Below, piece after piece: positions 7,660 to 9,099 of a DNA stretch of 9,099 nt. Position numbers and translations under genes: made by a program. The notes under the pieces are model-generated. The model saw only the letters and a list, made by a program, of their open reading frames with translations. It was not told the origin of the DNA and did not search any database. Numbering within the stretch: position 1 is the stretch's first letter; every line of letters begins with the position of its first letter. Source of the DNA: Planctomycetaceae bacterium (GTDB lineage Bacteria > Planctomycetota > Planctomycetia > Planctomycetales > Planctomycetaceae); NCBI GenBank assembly GCA_027080405.1, contig JALWSL010000053.1:1-9099 (forward strand). The letters run 5' to 3'.

Positions 7660-8715
7660 ATGACAGATTCTTCCTGGACCGGTAGTTGTCCCCTCGGTGT
7701 GACTTCACAGAATAAAATCATCACGCTGGCACACGGCGAGGGGGGATTGCTTTCTCGACAATTGATCGGGGATGTCATTCTGCCGGGCTTGGGAGAAGCT
7801 GCCCTTCGCTCGCAGGATGATGCGGCAGTCATCGATCTGCCCCGGAATCGGCTCCACTTTTCTACTGATAGTTATGTCGTTACGCCGATGTTTTTTCCGG
7901 GAGGTGATATCGGTTCTCTTGCCATCAACGGCACGGTCAACGATCTACTCGTCAGCGGAGCAAACCCTCAATGGATGACGTTATCATTCATTATCGAAGA
8001 GGGATTACCATTTGAAATCTTGACGGAAATCCTCGCCAGCGTTTCCCGCACGGCTCAGCAGGCCGGAGTAAAAATTGCAACCGGTGACACCAAGGTTGTG
8101 CCTCGTGGAGCGGCTGATGGTCTTTATATCAATACCACAGGGGTTGGTGTTCCTTTTGATTCCCCGCAACCTGATCCACACAATTTGCACTCGTGTGATC
8201 AGTTGATTGTCACTGGACCGATCGGACAACATGGAATTGCAATACTGTCGGCTCGTGAAGAACTCGCCTTCGATCCACCTCCCCAAAGCGATTGCCAATC
8301 GTTGCAAGACCCGGTTCACAAGCTGATTCAGGCAGGTGTTACCATACGGGCCATGCGAGATGCAACGCGCGGTGGACTGGCAGCGATTCTACACGAATGG
8401 GCTGCATCAAGTGCTAAAACCCTGACGATTGATGAAAAAAACATACCTATTGCCAGGCAAACCCGTTCTGTCTGCGAGTTGCTCGGTCTGGATCCACTCT
8501 TCAGTGCCTGCGAAGGAACAATGCTGGTTGCAGTTCCCAAAGAGGAGGCAGAAAAAACGATACAGGTTCTCAGAGAATCGGATATTTCCAAAGAAGCGAC
8601 GATTATCGGCGAAGTGCATCCCGCAAAATCGGCCCCGGTGACAATCCGGCGCCTTCTCGGTATTGAACAGCCAATCGATGAACCTCTGGGAAGTCAGTTT
8701 CCCCGAATTTGCTGA
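7660..8715 (+). CDS. hypE: Hydrogenase expression/formation protein HypE
   Basis: This protein of 351 residues (from ATG 7660) has the AIRS/PurM fold and is the partner of HypF. It dehydrates the carbamoyl group on its C-terminal Cys to a thiocyanate, using ATP, and passes CN to HypCD. The C-terminus is FPRIC, the hallmark PRxC/PRIC tail with the acceptor Cys as the last residue. Other family features are LAHGEGGLLSRQLI at the N-terminus, SQDDAAVIDL, FSTDSYVVTPMFFPGGDIG, NGTVNDLLVSGA, ATGDTKVVPRG, ATRGGLAAILHEWA and ACEGTMLVAVP. Start choice is open: TTG 7642 or GTG 7645 would add 6 or 5 residues, and GTG 7645 has AGGAA just upstream. The frame is closed by a TGA at 7591-7593. This is the last gene of the operon; it ends 12 bases from the stop of a convergent gene. 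Confidence 0.95.
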   Translation: MTDSSWTGSCPLGVTSQNKIITLAHGEGGLLSRQLIGDVILPGLGEAALRSQDDAAVIDLPRNRLHFSTDSYVVTPMFFPGGDIGSLAINGTVNDLLVSGANPQWMTLSFIIEEGLPFEILTEILASVSRTAQQAGVKIATGDTKVVPRGAADGLYINTTGVGVPFDSPQPDPHNLHSCDQLIVTGPIGQHGIAILSAREELAFDPPPQSDCQSLQDPVHKLIQAGVTIRAMRDATRGGLAAILHEWAASSAKTLTIDEKNIPIARQTRSVCELLGLDPLFSACEGTMLVAVPKEEAEKTIQVLRESDISKEATIIGEVHPAKSAPVTIRRLLGIEQPIDEPLGSQFPRIC

Positions 8716-8731
8716 AGGCATCTGCTTTCAG
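8712..8731. terminator. Possible bidirectional hairpin between convergent genes
   Basis: CTGAAGG (8712-8718) can pair with CTTTCAG (8725-8731) as a 7-bp stem, including one G-U wobble, around a 6-base loop. It spans the stop codons of both hypE and the convergent gamma-subunit gene. The downstream tract on the plus strand is ATTTCTT, only moderately T-rich. The placement is right for a shared terminator, but the stem is weak. Confidence 0.3.
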
Positions 8732-8979
8732 ATTTCTTCCCGTAAAGATTCAAAACCGGTAATGACATCCAGCAGTTCCTCTGTAATCGCTTCCTGTCGT
8801 CCGAGTTGATAGGCCTTCTGTAAATCTTCCAACCGCTCACTGATGTTTTTCTCCGCAGCCTGCATTGATGCAATTCGGCTCGCATTCTCGCCAGCCAGCG
8901 AATTCGCAATGGCCCGATAAAGCATCACAAACAGATATTGGTTGACCAGTTCAAAATAGAGTTTTTGTGGATCGATGTT
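8728..8979 (-). pseudogene. atpG: ATP synthase F1 gamma subunit, C-terminal fragment (N-ATPase-like)
   Basis: Reading leftward, this frame encodes about 83 residues ending in the TGA at 8730-8728. It starts around NIDPQKLYFELVNQYLF, then VMLYRAIANSLAGENASRIA, AEKNISERLEDL, RQEAITEELLDVITGFESL. This is the C-terminal helix of F-type ATPase gamma, the rotor shaft that turns inside the alpha3-beta3 ring. The RQxxITEELxDV..GFE ending and the AEKNI segment (in place of RQAxITxEIxEIVxGAxAL) recall the alternative N-ATPase type; this subtype call is from memory. The rest of the gene (about 200 residues) is absent. The frame stays open to a stop at 9052-9054 but stops resembling gamma upstream of about 8979, and the only start is an internal GTG at 8928. 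It therefore appears truncated at its 5' side. An assembly join at this point cannot be excluded. Confidence 0.75.
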
Positions 8980-9011
8980 AACTGGACAGCGCCAGGTTCT
9001 TTTGGTGTAGC
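8976..9011. other. Junction sequence, possible mobile-element end
   Basis: Gamma-subunit similarity stops near here, and the stop of a different minus-strand frame lies at 9012-9014. The plus strand reads TGTTAACTGGACAGCGCCAG from 8976. It contains the GTTAAC palindrome and a CTGG/CCAG inverted pair, and begins with TG as many IS3/IS481-like ends do. Without the other end the element boundary and family cannot be fixed. Confidence 0.3.
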
Positions 9012-9098
9012 TTAGCGTGGTGGGGGTTTGGGGTAAACGGATTTGATGATTTCAGGGTCTATTCCGAGTTCTGCCAGGCGGTTGCGTCTTGTTTTTCG
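9012..9098 (-). CDS. Unrecognised protein, C-terminal 28 residues
   Basis: The minus strand is open from the window edge to a TAA at 9014-9012 in a frame different from the gamma fragment. The visible tail is rich in Arg at its start (RKTRRNRLAELGIDPE), then IIKSVYPKPPPR. It looks like genuine coding sequence: a helix followed by a basic, proline-rich end. I do not recognise the family. Its position beside a broken gene makes a transposase or other mobile-element protein the first guess, but nothing in 28 residues proves it. Confidence 0.35.
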   Translation of the reverse strand, partial: RKTRRNRLAELGIDPEIIKSVYPKPPPR

Positions 9099-9099
9099 G

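Noticed and set aside
1..9099. CRISPR array, tRNA or rRNA genes
   Set aside because: No regularly spaced repeats and no tRNA- or rRNA-like segments were seen; the window is almost entirely coding.

Overview
The window holds one long, tightly packed plus-strand operon (1 to 8715) for a cytoplasmic group 3b-type [NiFe]-hydrogenase and its maturation machinery. A convergent minus-strand remnant at the right edge carries the tail of an ATP synthase gamma subunit. Base composition is moderate, near 50% GC. The gamma tail looks like the alternative (N-ATPase) type, which is common in Planctomycetes and some other groups. A planctomycete-like, mesophilic bacterial host is my best guess, but it is inference only.

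Layout. At 1-240 is the C-terminal end of the flavin/NAD(P)-binding gamma subunit (HydG type), with a [2Fe-2S] cysteine motif. At 243-1061 is the hydrogenase small subunit (HydD type), with cysteines for the proximal cluster plus eight to nine more in a C-terminal ferredoxin-like region and no Tat signal. At 1061-2362 is the catalytic large subunit (HydA type), with both Ni-binding CxxC motifs. At 2359-2844 is the endopeptidase that should trim the large subunit. Then follow hypA (2851-3222), hypB (3219-3896), hypF (3893-6199), hypC (6229-6477), hypD (6474-7589) and hypE (about 7660-8715). Most junctions overlap by 1 or 4 bases, so translation is probably coupled. Longer gaps occur only before hypC (29 bp) and hypE (about 55-70 bp).

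How the genes work together. HypF makes a carbamoyl-adenylate from carbamoyl phosphate and passes the carbamoyl group to the C-terminal Cys of HypE, which dehydrates it to a thiocyanate. HypC and HypD receive the CN ligands and build the Fe(CN)2CO unit. HypA and HypB insert nickel, and the protease cleaves the large-subunit tail to close the site. The finished dimer exchanges electrons with NAD(P)H through the gamma subunit and a beta subunit expected upstream of the window. The cassette looks complete apart from that beta subunit and the gamma N-terminus.

Right edge. From 8728 leftward-reading sequence encodes the last ~80 residues of an ATP synthase gamma subunit. Its similarity stops abruptly near 8977-8985. 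Beyond that point, in another frame, lies the C-terminal end of an unrelated, unrecognised ORF (9012-9098, minus). This looks like a mobile-element or recombination junction that cut the gamma gene. I see no wholly new system here; the junction and the hydrogenase/N-ATPase neighbourhood deserve the closest second look.
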